A DNA stretch of 64,000 bases, taken from the NCBI RefSeq assembly GCF_900105415.1, contig NZ_FNSM01000001.1, positions 1-64,000 of the forward strand, given 5' to 3'. This DNA comes from Streptomyces sp. TLI_105. Its GTDB lineage: Bacteria; Actinomycetota; Actinomycetes; Streptomycetales; Streptomycetaceae. The notes under the pieces were generated by a model. That model made no database searches. It was not told the DNA's origin and worked only from the letters and a program-made list of their open reading frames with translations. Within the stretch, counting starts at the first letter, position 1. Each line of letters opens with the position of its first letter. Of the stretch, positions 34,832-44,200 are shown piece after piece. Made by a program: the position numbers and the translations under genes.

Positions 34832-37800
34832 GTGGAGTTCGACCGTCGGGTGCAGATCCGGGTAGACCGGCTGAAGGACGGGAAGAGGACGAGAGGGTTC
34901 GGGTCAGGGTACCTGGTCGCACCACACTTGGTGCTGACCGCCGCCCACGTCCTGGACGACCTGGATCCGGCCGCCGGGGAGCCGGTGACAGTGAGTCTGC
35001 CCGACACCGGCGAGCGGGAGTATCACGCGGTCGTGTGCTGGCAGCGCAAGGACGACACCGCCGACGCGGCGCTGATCGAAGTCATCGACGGACAGGGCTG
35101 GCAGGTACCGCAGTCCCTGGACGACCTGTTCACCCGGCCGCCCCAGCGGTACGGCCTGATCATCGGCAACCGCCCCCTCCCGGTCACCGCGACCGGTTTC
35201 CCCCGCATGCAGAAGGACGCGGAGGACGGCCGGCGCCTGGACGAGCAGCTGACCGGTCTCATCGCCCCGGGCACCGGCGCCCTGGCCGGCCGCTACGAGA
35301 TCTCCAGCACCGACCCCACTCCCGGCACCGGGGCCACCGGCGGGAGCCGCTGGTCGGGCATGTCGGGCGCCACCGTCCTCGCCGACGACGGCTTCGGCGG
35401 CGACCTGCTGTGCGGAGTCGTACGCCGCGACCGCCGCGCCGACGGCGGCACCCGTCTGATCGCCACCACTGCCGCCACCCTCCTCGCCGACGACGCCTTC
35501 CGCGCCCTCGTCGCCCAGCACACCGGCTGGGAACCCGTCCTCGAACCCGTCGAACCGGCGCACCTGCTCACCCCTGCCACGGTCGACCGCAACTTCCGCT
35601 CCCCCGCCGCGCTGCTCCGCGCCGACACCGAGGCCGTCGCATTTTACGGCCGCGCCACCGAACTCGCCGACCTGCAGGCGTGGTGCGAGAACGGCCCGCC
35701 CTCCATCTCCGTACGGGTCATGACCGGGCCCGGCGGACAGGGCAAAACCCGCCTCGCCCGCCGCCTGACCGACACCCTCGGCCGGCACGGCTGGGTCACC
35801 GGGCACCTGCGCTCCGACCTCACCGACGACCCCGCCCCGGACGGCGCCCCGCCCGACTTCACCACCCTGAACACCGCCCTGCCCCTCCTCCTGGTCGTCG
35901 ACTACGCCGAAACCCGACCCCGTCTGCTCCGTCGCCTGGTCACCCACCTGCACCGCTCCCGCCACCGGGTGCGGCTACTGCTGCTCGCCCGCTCCGACGG
36001 CGAATGGCGCACCGGCTCCCTCCAAGCTATCCCCGCCGTACGGGACCTCCTCGAAGAAGCCCCCCTCACCCCACTCGCCCCCCTCATCCCCACCAGCCAG
36101 CCCACCCGGGTCAGGCACAGCGCCTATCACCGCGCCGCCGGCGACCTCGCCCGCCTGCTCCCGCTTGTCCCCACCCTGTCCGCTCACGACTGGCCGTCCC
36201 TCGCCGCCGAGCTCAGGCCCCCCGCAGACCTGCACGACCACCGCTACGACAACGTCCTCACCCTGCAGATGACCGCCCTGGTCGACCTCCTGCAGCACGG
36301 ACCACGGCCCGTCGACGCGGCCCCCGGAACCCCGCCGGAGCGCACCCTTCTCAAACACGAGGACCGCTTCTGGGAAGCCAGCGCGAAAGCGCCCGCCCAC
36401 AGACTCGACCTGGACGCCTCCACCCTGGGCGCCGCTGTCGCGGTCGCCGCGCTGTGCGGGGCCGCCACCCGGGAGGAAGCAGTCCAGGTGATCACCACCC
36501 TGCCCGGCCTGCCCGGCCACCGGGCGGCCGCCGCCGCAAGCTGGCTGGCCGCGCTGTACCCCGCCGACGGAGACCGCTACTGGGGCTCTCTCCAACCCGA
36601 CCGCGTCGCCGAATACCACGCCTCCCGCGTCCTCGAAGACGACGCCATCCCGCTGCCCGCCCTCCTCGCAGCAGGCTCCTCCACGCAGCAGGCACAGTCC
36701 ATCACCGTGCTGGCGCGCGCCGCCGTCGCCCACTCCAACACCGGTCGCACCACCAGCGGCGATCGCGTCCTCCACACGCTCGGAACGGCCCTCGATACCA
36801 CCCCCATTTCCTACGAGGCCGCTGAGAGCGCCCTCATTGCGCTTCCGTATCCCTCCCTCGCCACAGCGCCCCTCGCTCTGCAACTCAGTGCCGGACTCAC
36901 CCAGATCAATCGGGAGCTCGCCGCCGGTGATCCAACTGAGTACGAGCCCTACCTCGCCCTCCATCTGTCCGCCTTCGGAATCCGGTTGCTCCAGACAGGG
37001 CGCCGAGCGGAGGCCCTGGACGCGGAACAGGAGGCGGTGGAGATCCTGCGCAGGCTGACGGCTGCCGACCCCGCCGCGTACGAGCCCAATCTCGCTCGTT
37101 CGCTGTCCCAACTCGGCAACGTGTTGTCGGAGATGGGGCGACGAGCGAAAGCCCTGGACGCAGAACAGGAAGCGGTGGAGATCTACCGCAGGCTGGTGGC
37201 CGCCAACCCCACGGCCTACGAGCCCGACCTCGCCATATCGCTGACCAACCTGGGCAACCGGTTGTCGGAGATGGGGCGCCAAGCGGAAGCCCTGGACACG
37301 GAACAGGAGGCGGTGGAGATCCTGCACAGGCTGACGGCTGCCGACCTCGCCGCGCACGAGCCCAATCTCGCCACCTCGCTGACCAACCTGGGCAACCGGT
37401 TGTCGGAGATGGGGCGCTACGTGGAAGCCCTGGGCCCTGGCGAGCAGGCGGTGGAGATCTACCGCAGGCTGGCGGCTGCCAACCCCTCGGCCTACGAGCC
37501 CGACCTCGCCGGGGCACTGTCCAACCTCGGCGCCCGGTTGTTGCAGGTGGGGCGCTACGTGGAAGCCCTGGGCCCTGGCGAGCAGGCGGTGGAGATCTAC
37601 CGCAGGCTGGCGGCTGCCAAGCCCTCGGCCTACGAGCCCGACCTCGCCGGGGCACTGTCCAACCTCGGCATCGAGTTGTCGAACGCAGGGCACCATCTGG
37701 AAGCCTTGGCTGTTGCCGAGCAGGCGCTGGAGATCCGGCGCAGGCTGGCAGTCGGCAATCCTGCCGCGTATGAGCCTGCCCTGGCCGCCTCGCTGGCCAA

Positions 37801-38173
37801 CCTTGGTAGCCTGTTGTTGAAGGTAGGGCACCACTCGGAAGCCGTGAACGCCGCCGAGCGGGCGGTGGAGATCTACCACAGGCTGGCGGCCAGCAACCCT
37901 GCCGCTCACGAACCAGACTTCGCCCGCACGCTGAGCTTCTTGGTATCGCTTCACGCGATAGTGCACGATTTTCCCGAGGCTCTGAGGGTTACGGCGGAGG
38001 CTGTGGCGTTTTATCAACGTCGTATTGTCGCGATGCCCACTCTGCTTCCGGGACTCCATGACGTGCTGGAGCTGCAAGCGTTGACGCTCAAGGGGCTTGG
38101 CCGTCTAGAGGAAGCGGAAACCGTGCTCCGCTGGCTCGGGGAGAATCCGATCCCGCCCGATCATCATAATTAG
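34832..38173 (+). CDS. Trypsin-STAND NTPase-TPR conflict protein
   Basis: 1113 residues from GTG 34832 (GGGGGAGG upstream). Trypsin-like domain at about 1-220: His39 (VLTAAHVLDD), Asp78 (DDTADAALIEV) and Ser178 (RWSGMSGATVL), so the triad is complete. NTPase at about 265-600: FYGRATELADLQAW, Walker A GPGGQGKT (299-306), Walker B LLVVDYAE with Asp357. From about 690 to 1080, TPR-type repeats of 46 residues, each like GRYVEALGPGEQAVEIYRRL. This is the architecture of STAND sensors: repeats detect a trigger, ATP-driven oligomerisation activates the effector, here a protease. Partner is the trypco2 protein. Everything needed for activity appears intact. Confidence 0.9.
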   Translation: MEFDRRVQIRVDRLKDGKRTRGFGSGYLVAPHLVLTAAHVLDDLDPAAGEPVTVSLPDTGEREYHAVVCWQRKDDTADAALIEVIDGQGWQVPQSLDDLFTRPPQRYGLIIGNRPLPVTATGFPRMQKDAEDGRRLDEQLTGLIAPGTGALAGRYEISSTDPTPGTGATGGSRWSGMSGATVLADDGFGGDLLCGVVRRDRRADGGTRLIATTAATLLADDAFRALVAQHTGWEPVLEPVEPAHLLTPATVDRNFRSPAALLRADTEAVAFYGRATELADLQAWCENGPPSISVRVMTGPGGQGKTRLARRLTDTLGRHGWVTGHLRSDLTDDPAPDGAPPDFTTLNTALPLLLVVDYAETRPRLLRRLVTHLHRSRHRVRLLLLARSDGEWRTGSLQAIPAVRDLLEEAPLTPLAPLIPTSQPTRVRHSAYHRAAGDLARLLPLVPTLSAHDWPSLAAELRPPADLHDHRYDNVLTLQMTALVDLLQHGPRPVDAAPGTPPERTLLKHEDRFWEASAKAPAHRLDLDASTLGAAVAVAALCGAATREEAVQVITTLPGLPGHRAAAAASWLAALYPADGDRYWGSLQPDRVAEYHASRVLEDDAIPLPALLAAGSSTQQAQSITVLARAAVAHSNTGRTTSGDRVLHTLGTALDTTPISYEAAESALIALPYPSLATAPLALQLSAGLTQINRELAAGDPTEYEPYLALHLSAFGIRLLQTGRRAEALDAEQEAVEILRRLTAADPAAYEPNLARSLSQLGNVLSEMGRRAKALDAEQEAVEIYRRLVAANPTAYEPDLAISLTNLGNRLSEMGRQAEALDTEQEAVEILHRLTAADLAAHEPNLATSLTNLGNRLSEMGRYVEALGPGEQAVEIYRRLAAANPSAYEPDLAGALSNLGARLLQVGRYVEALGPGEQAVEIYRRLAAAKPSAYEPDLAGALSNLGIELSNAGHHLEALAVAEQALEIRRRLAVGNPAAYEPALAASLANLGSLLLKVGHHSEAVNAAERAVEIYHRLAASNPAAHEPDFARTLSFLVSLHAIVHDFPEALRVTAEAVAFYQRRIVAMPTLLPGLHDVLELQALTLKGLGRLEEAETVLRWLGENPIPPDHHN
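37140..37690 (+). repeat. Near-identical 138-bp TPR coding repeats
   Basis: Within the STAND gene the unit beginning GGGGCGCTACGTGGAAGCCC at about 37411 recurs 138 bp later (about 37549), almost base for base over more than 100 bp. The neighbouring units at about 37135 and 37273 are more diverged. Identity at DNA level points to recent tandem duplication within the sensor region. Confidence 0.8.
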
Positions 38174-38371
38174 TTGTTTACGAGAACCGGGGCGGGGGCA
38201 GTTCGGCTCAACCGGCTGTTCCTCAACCCCCGGTTACGCGGCAGGGTGGTAGGTGGCGGTGACGGTCATCGTGGCATTCTCCTCAGGCCGCGTGGCGCTC
38301 GGTGGGTTCGACCAGACGGCCATTCTCGAAGCGGTCGCCCGCGCGGACGCGCGAACGTGGGCCTACTCAGT
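38174..38371. other. Short gap with a minus-strand tail
   Basis: The minus strand reads GDRFENGRLVEPTERHAA then stop at about 38284, followed by a tiny ORF MTVTATYHPAA. It may be the end of a gene cut by the IS at 38372. No family recognised. Confidence 0.3.
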
Positions 38372-39270
38372 GAGCCGTTTTCATCCTGCCTCTGAAGGGC
38401 TATAAGGCCTGGTCAGCTGGGGCGGTAACGTGGCAGAGCCCCCGGTCGTTGGCGGTGTTGATTCCACTCGACACTGCCGACAGCCCGGGGGCTCTGTTGG
38501 TTCCGTATCCTGCCACGCTCGACGTCCCGTACGAGCTGGTCGAGCATGTCTCCTGGCTGATCTACGCCCGAAGGCGTGAACTGAACTCGCCGTGGAGACG
38601 ACTCGGCTGCTTCAAGCAGGCCCTGCTCGTCCTGGCCCACCTCCGGAAGAACGAGACGTTCGCCCAACTCGCGGCCGGGTTCGGCGTCTCCACCGCGACG
38701 GCCTGGCGCTACGTAGACGAAACCCTGGACGTCCTCGCCGCGTGGGCGCCCGGCCTGCACGAGGCCCTGACCGGACTGGGCGAGGGCGACTTCGTGATCG
38801 TGGACGGCACTCTGATCCCCACCGACCGCATCGCCGCCGACGAACCGTACTACTCGATGAAGCACCGCAAGCACGGCATGAACGTGCAGGTCATCGCTCG
38901 CCCCGACGGCACACCGCTGTGGTTCTCCCGCGCGACACCCGGCCGGACCCACGACCTGACCGCCGCGCGTGCCCACGGCATTGTCCAGGCCTGCCTCACC
39001 CGCCAGATCCTCGTCCTCGCGGACCGCGCCTACCAGGGCGCTGGCGCCACCGTCCGCACCCCCTACTACCGCCACCGCGAACAGCCCGAGCACTACCAGC
39101 GGTTCAACCAAGACCACACCAGACTGAGGGCCCCGGGCGAACGTGCCTTCGCGCAGTTGAAGTCCTGGCGAATCCTCCGGCGAGCCAGATGCTCCACTCG
39201 CCGCATCGGCACCGTCGTCCAAGCCGTTCACACACTGCTGAACTGCAGTTATTCAGGATGAAAACGGCTC
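38372..39270 (+). mobile_element. IS5-family element, copy A of a tandem pair
   Basis: Inverted ends GAGCCGTTTTCATCCTG at 38372-38388 and its complement at 39254-39270. AGT flanks both sides (38369-38371 and 39271-39273), a 3-bp target duplication. One intact transposase inside. The next element begins three bases later. Confidence 0.85.
38449..39261 (+). CDS. IS5-family transposase (copy A)
   Basis: 270 residues. N-terminal helical domain with KNETFAQLAAGFGVSTATAW, DDE core GDFVIVDGTLIPTDR (Asp), VLADRAYQGAGATVRTPYY (Asp), GERAFAQLKSWRILRRARC (Glu). It is closely related to copy B but with many substitutions, so the two are cousins rather than a fresh duplication. It probably makes a complete protein. 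Confidence 0.9.
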   Translation: MAVLIPLDTADSPGALLVPYPATLDVPYELVEHVSWLIYARRRELNSPWRRLGCFKQALLVLAHLRKNETFAQLAAGFGVSTATAWRYVDETLDVLAAWAPGLHEALTGLGEGDFVIVDGTLIPTDRIAADEPYYSMKHRKHGMNVQVIARPDGTPLWFSRATPGRTHDLTAARAHGIVQACLTRQILVLADRAYQGAGATVRTPYYRHREQPEHYQRFNQDHTRLRAPGERAFAQLKSWRILRRARCSTRRIGTVVQAVHTLLNCSYSG

Positions 39271-39273
39271 AGT

Positions 39274-40170
39274 GAACCTCTTTCATCCTGTGCTGGAGGG
39301 TGAAATGGGCTGGTCAGCGGGTGTGGTGACGAGGCAGGGCCCCTCGTCGTCGGCGTGGTGATTCCACTCAACACGGTGGCAACCGAAGGGGCCCTGTTGG
39401 TTCCGTATCCTGCCACGCTCGACGTCTCACATGAGCTCGTCGAGCACGTGGCCTGGCTGCTGTATGAGCATCGCCAGGCCCGCAACATCCGCTGGCGCAA
39501 GCTGGGTTGCTTCAAGCAAGCGTTACTCACCCTCGTCCACTTGCGGAAGAACGAGACATTCTCCCAGCTCGGAGCCGGTTTCGGGATATCCCAGGCCACC
39601 GCCTGGCGGTACGTCGACGAAACCTTGGACGTCCTGGCCAGCTGGGCACCCGGCCTCCATGAAGGCCTCACCGGCCTCGGTGAAGGCGACCACGTCATCG
39701 TTGACGGCACTCTGATCCCCATCGACCGGATCCGCGCGGACGAGCCGTACTACTCGCAAAAGCATCGCAAGCACGGCATGAACGTGCAGGTCATCGCTCG
39801 TCCCGACGGGACATCGCTGTGGTTCTCCCGCGCGATGCCGGGCCGGACCCATGACCTGACCGCGGCCCGCGTCCATGGCATCGTCCAGGCCTGCCTGACC
39901 CGGCAGGTCCTCGTGCTCGCGGACCGTGCCTACCAGGGTGCCGGCGCCACGGTCCGCACCCCGTACAAGAACCACCGCGAACAGCCCGAGCACTACCAGC
40001 AATTCAACCGCGACCATGCCAGGCTCCGGGCACCGGGAGAGCGGGCTTTCGCTCAGCTGAAGTCCTGGCGGATCCTCCGACGAGCCAGATGCTCCACCGG
40101 CCGCATCGGCACCATCGTCCGAGCCGTCCACACCCTGCTGACCTGCAGCTATTCAGGATGAAAGAGGCTC
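39274..40170 (+). mobile_element. IS5-family element, copy B of a tandem pair
   Basis: Left end GAACCTCTTTCATCCTG at 39274-39290; right end is the complement of GAGCCTCTTTCATCCTG at 40154-40170. The left flank is the AGT shared with copy A; the right flank is ACT. The right end interrupts a plus-strand gene whose tail continues at 40174. Confidence 0.8.
39355..40161 (+). CDS. IS5-family transposase (copy B)
   Basis: 268 residues, the same family as copy A: LRKNETFSQLGAGFGISQAT, GDHVIVDGTLIPIDR, VLADRAYQGAGATVRTPYKN, GERAFAQLKSWRILRRARC. All DDE residues are kept. The two transposases are most alike in the catalytic half and differ most at the N terminus. Confidence 0.9.
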   Translation: MVIPLNTVATEGALLVPYPATLDVSHELVEHVAWLLYEHRQARNIRWRKLGCFKQALLTLVHLRKNETFSQLGAGFGISQATAWRYVDETLDVLASWAPGLHEGLTGLGEGDHVIVDGTLIPIDRIRADEPYYSQKHRKHGMNVQVIARPDGTSLWFSRAMPGRTHDLTAARVHGIVQACLTRQVLVLADRAYQGAGATVRTPYKNHREQPEHYQQFNRDHARLRAPGERAFAQLKSWRILRRARCSTGRIGTIVRAVHTLLTCSYSG

Positions 40171-40173
40171 ACT

Positions 40174-40455
40174 GAGCGAGCCGACCTTAAGAGCTTCAGG
40201 GTCGACGACCGGAGGGCGTACGGCGCCACGCTCATCTGGGTCGCATGGACGCTCGTCAACAGCAGCTCGGAAAACTCGAATTACACGTGGGGCTGGGAGG
40301 CCCTCGACGCCAACGGGGTCCGCGTCGGCAAAGACACCGAGCTTGCGATCAATGTGCCACCGGGGCAGACGTCCATAGGCGGCTCCCCGACAACCCTCGA
40401 CACTGCCGACGTAGAACTGCGCATCAAGAAGTTCGACCGGACGGCCACCCCGTAA
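40174..40455 (+). pseudogene. 5'-truncated secreted-protein-like gene
   Basis: The frame reads LKSFRVDDRRAYGATLIWVA, WTLVNSSSENSNYTWGWEAL, VGKDTELAINVPPGQTSIGG and TADVELRIKKFDRTATP, ending at 40455. The immunoglobulin-like beta pattern (WxLVNxSS...YxWGWEA) resembles FxLYD-type domains of Gram-positive lipoproteins. The signal peptide half has been removed at the IS junction at 40170 and is not found left of the IS pair. Confidence 0.6.
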
Positions 40456-40826
40456 TCGGATAAGAAGAGCGATAGCGGGAGGGCTACGCGCGGTCCGGCT
40501 CGGTCGACTCCGGTGCCGCCGTGACCAAGCACGATCTGATGCTGGAGCACTCGGACTGCCAGGCGGCGCGCAGTGGAATCTTTGCACCACCCGCCTGTGG
40601 AATGTGCCGCTACTTGGCTGTACGGGGGCGGCTTGTCACCGGACCACAAAAGGCCCGCGATCGGTTTCGATCGCGGGCCTTTGTTTAACCTCAAACCGCT
40701 ATTCCGCTGGCTTCCGGGAGGGACGGTTCGACCCCTGGCGCCAGATGGAATTGACCCCGTTACGGCTCAGCAGGCGAGGCAGATAGGGATCTTACGATAT
40801 TCGGGAATTCTCTCAGATCCTCCCGT
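40456..40826. other. Intergenic with terminator
   Basis: No gene. It contains the strong hairpin at 40649-40682. Base composition falls toward the immunity gene. Confidence 0.4.
40649..40682. terminator. Perfect bidirectional terminator
   Basis: AAAGGCCCGCGATCG pairs perfectly with CGATCGCGGGCCTTT around a GTTT loop. A-rich sequence precedes it and TTTGTTT follows it, so it can end transcripts from both strands, including the toxin-immunity operon. Confidence 0.9.
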
Positions 40827-41258
40827 TTACCAAAGAATCTTCTTCCAGTCGACGCACTCCGGACGCTTCCCCCCCGAGAGGACGAATTCTTTCACGGCCT
40901 TCCGGATGAGATCGAGAGATACTTCGCAATTCTCCGGGAACTCATGCCGATGTCCCATGAAGTGGTAGGCGGGCTCTTCACGACTACCCGGCCCTCCCAC
41001 GGTCGTAAAGCTCCCGTTTTCGTCACCGAAAGTGAGCGCTCCTACTTGGAGGGATGAATCCACCCCGACCATGAATTCATGGTCGGGAAATCCGGATGGA
41101 AGCATCGGTCGTTCCGTGGAGAACAGCTTCGCCAGGGTATGGAACTTCTCGCCCGTGAGGAGTTTATCGATCACGCGATCGACGTCTTCAGGCGCTTCGA
41201 TCTTAGCCGGATCGGAACTGTGTTCACTTTCGTAGTACGCTTCTGCTTTAATTCCCAC
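40827..41258 (-). CDS. Imm1-family immunity protein
   Basis: 143 residues from GTG 41258. The N terminus GIKAEAYYESEHSSDP, the middle VGVDSSLQVGALTFGDENGS, and the C terminus EEPAYHFMGHRHEFP fit the Imm1 family, whose members neutralise deaminase toxins. GTG 41258 starts 2 nt after the toxin stop, with GAGGGGA overlapping that stop, so translation is coupled; ATG 41291 inside the toxin gene is the alternative. GC content is clearly lower than in the flanking DNA, as in the toxin tip. It should bind and block the deaminase domain in the cytoplasm. Confidence 0.85.
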   Translation of the reverse strand: MGIKAEAYYESEHSSDPAKIEAPEDVDRVIDKLLTGEKFHTLAKLFSTERPMLPSGFPDHEFMVGVDSSLQVGALTFGDENGSFTTVGGPGSREEPAYHFMGHRHEFPENCEVSLDLIRKAVKEFVLSGGKRPECVDWKKILW

Positions 41259-41260
41259 TG

Positions 41261-44200
41261 CTATCCCCTCGGGTAGGTCACGCTGTGCCATTGTCCGGCC
41301 GCATCTTTCCAGTGTACCGTCAAGACTCCTATGTCCTTGAGGAGGAAGCTAAGAGTATCGTTGCATCCCTTCGGCTGAGGGCAAGGGCCGCCGGGGTGGT
41401 TGATCACAATATCTGCCTTCGTTTGTCTGTATTTTCTCATGAGAGCGACGAATTTCATTTCGGCATGATCGCGGTTCCCGGCTAGGTAGCCCGTGGTGAC
41501 GCCCTCTTTTTTGAGTTTCCAGTTGACCCAGTTGATGAGGGTTGCATCATCTTTCCTGAGTCCGCTCTGAATCTTCTCCCAAACAGTTCCGTCGCCGAAT
41601 GTTCCTCGGCCTATAGTCGGCCCGCCATCATAGAAGTCCGGGATCTTCGACAATTCATCGTCGAGATCAAGGCTGCAATTGTGGACGAGTACGGGGGTGC
41701 GGTCTGCGACGACGTAGTAGGTGTGAAGATCGTTGACGGTCAGGTCGTATGCCGACTGCAGGGACTTCCAGTGACTGACCTTTTCGATGAGCGCAGGTTT
41801 GCCATTCGGCTGCCTCAGCGCATCGTTCGGCGTCAGATCTTTGGCATCGACCCAGCTCTTCCGAGTTTCAGACCAGAAAGGGTGATGGTCTGTAGCAGTG
41901 ATCGTTCCACGATTGCTGGCGATCTTAATTTCGGTGAAATCGCGGTCGTCGGGGGTGCGAATCGTGCGGTCGACCGTGCGAGAACCTGTAACTCCCGTTA
42001 CCGGGTCGCTCGCAAGTATCTTGTCGCCGACCTCGAGATCCTCGATCTTTTTAGTCGAGTTATCCCCGAGGAGCACTCTTGTACCAGCAGGGAAGCTGTG
42101 AAGAGTCGGGCAGTCAGGAAGTTTCCTGTCCTTTTTCTTCCTCAGTCCCTTGACGATATCTTCAATATCGTCAAGGGATTTCCCGAGAAGCTTGATTTTG
42201 CCTGCGGGGAGAATGCCTGCAAGGGCCAGGGCGCAGTCAACAAGAGCCGGATTTTGGATGCACTTCTGTACGTCGGCTCCGCCGCTGTACTCCCAGAGAA
42301 GCGGGCCCACCGTTGTATAGAACTGGGCCACTTTCTGGATTTGCTCTTCGACCTTGCTGCAGTCCTCCCACTTGTATGTGCGTGGAACAAGGAGGACGCA
42401 ATTCTTGCCGTTCTGTCTGTGGTTGTTGACTCCCGTCTGCTCTTGCTTCTTCCTTTCTTCTTCTGCCTTCTTGAGTTCTGCCTCTATCTCTTTTTCGAGT
42501 TCGTACTTGACTTCCGTCCAGGCCTTTGATGCCATATCCTGCGCGTCGCCAGCGTTCAGGCCGGCTTGCGCGGCGGAAATACGTGCGGAGTCGGCGGCAT
42601 CGGCTGCAGCGGCGGCCGAACTCTGCGCGTAAGCTGCGGAGGCTTCTGCTCGGGCTGCGGAGGCTTCTGCGGCATCAGCGTCCTGGTCAGCACGGTTTGC
42701 GGCACCGCGAGCGGTGGCGGCTGACTGCTTTGCCTCAGCGGCGCTGGTTTCGGCTGCGTCGGCGGCAGTATCGGCTTCAGCGGCGTAGACCGCTGCCTGG
42801 CGGGCTGATTCGTCTGCCTCTGCCGCAGCGGTTGCAGCCTCGGTGGAAGCATCGTTGGCGCGAGCGGCGGCGGCAGCTGCGAGCCAACGATTCTTGTTGG
42901 CGGTCGCTGCGATCAGGGATGCTTCTGCAACGAGACGTTGGACCTGCGCCTCATGCTGCTTAGCGAGTTTGTCCTTGCGGTCGGCGGTGTAGCGGCCGAT
43001 CGTGACGAACTGGTGCATCTGGTCTGCAGTGCCGGCCAGTGCGATTCGTGCGGCTGCCTTAACCTCCGGGCCCGTGGCGGCGCTGCCGTAGAGCTGACTG
43101 GCGATGACTGATTCGTCAGCGAATCGAGCCGAATGCTGCGTGGCTTCCAGGAAGCGAGCCAGGGCCTTGCCGCTGCCGTCAGCGAGGGCAGCGCGGGCCG
43201 CTTCCTTAACGCCGGTTCCGCCGGTGTTGTAGATGGCCGAGGCCGCCACGGACATGTCGGCAGTGCCGACGCTGTACCAGCCAGTGGTGTAGAAGGTCTC
43301 GATCTGGTCCAGGGAGCCCTTGAGCGCCTCGGTCGCGGCATTGCGAACGGAGGGGTAAGGGCTCAGGTGGGCCAGTTGGACGACGCGTTCCCGGATCTCC
43401 CGTTTCTCCGCCTCCCGCCATCCGGACCGCAGATAATCGATGACGTCCTGGTCGGTGCCCGCCAAAGCGCGCGCGGCAGCGTCCTGGCTGATCGGTGTAC
43501 GCAGCTTCATGGCCTGGAACGCCAGCTGCCGGCCCTTGATGGCCAGAGCACTGACATCGGCGTCAGGCTTGCTGGCCTCGGCTGCCAAGCTTGCTGCAGT
43601 GGTGTCCAGAGACCGCCGCTCCACTTCCTGCTTGGCGGCGTTCGACAGGGTGTTGTACAGGAGTCCCTGGCGTGAGCTGGCTCGTTCGATGCCTGCAGCC
43701 GTACGGGAGGCGAGATCGGTGGCCTCGCTATCGCGGGCCAGCTGGAAGGTTTCCTTGGCTGTACGTGCAGCGGCGTCGGCGGTCTCCCAGGCCTGCTTTG
43801 CTGCCAGAGCGTGATCGTTTGCTAGGGCCGCCTGGGTCGCTGATTCTCCAGCATGCTGTGCCGACAGTTCAGCGGCCGCAGCTGCCTTGCGCGCATGTGC
43901 AGCGGAGTTATTGGCAGCGGTACGGGCGGCAAAGGCAGCTTCAGCCGAGCGGTCAGCGAGAGCCGCAGCCTTGTTGGCGGCAGTATTCGCCACGTTGGCC
44001 TGCCGTCGTGCCTCAGTGGCTGCTGCCCTGGCGTCGGCGGAGTAACCGCCGGCGGCGGCGGCGCTGTCTGCGGCCTGGTCCGCCGCGTTGGCGGCCAGGT
44101 TGGCGTTGGCACCTGCACTGGTAGCGGCACGTACAGCGGCGGCGGCTGCAGCGGAGGCCTTCCCGGCCATCTCCGCGGCGGCAGCGGAGCCTTCTGCCAG

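Noticed and set aside
35975..38077. Minus-strand open frame of 700 codons opposite the STAND gene
   Set aside because: It mirrors the TPR repeats of the real gene, has Gln/Val/His-rich repetitive composition, and has no recognisable motifs.
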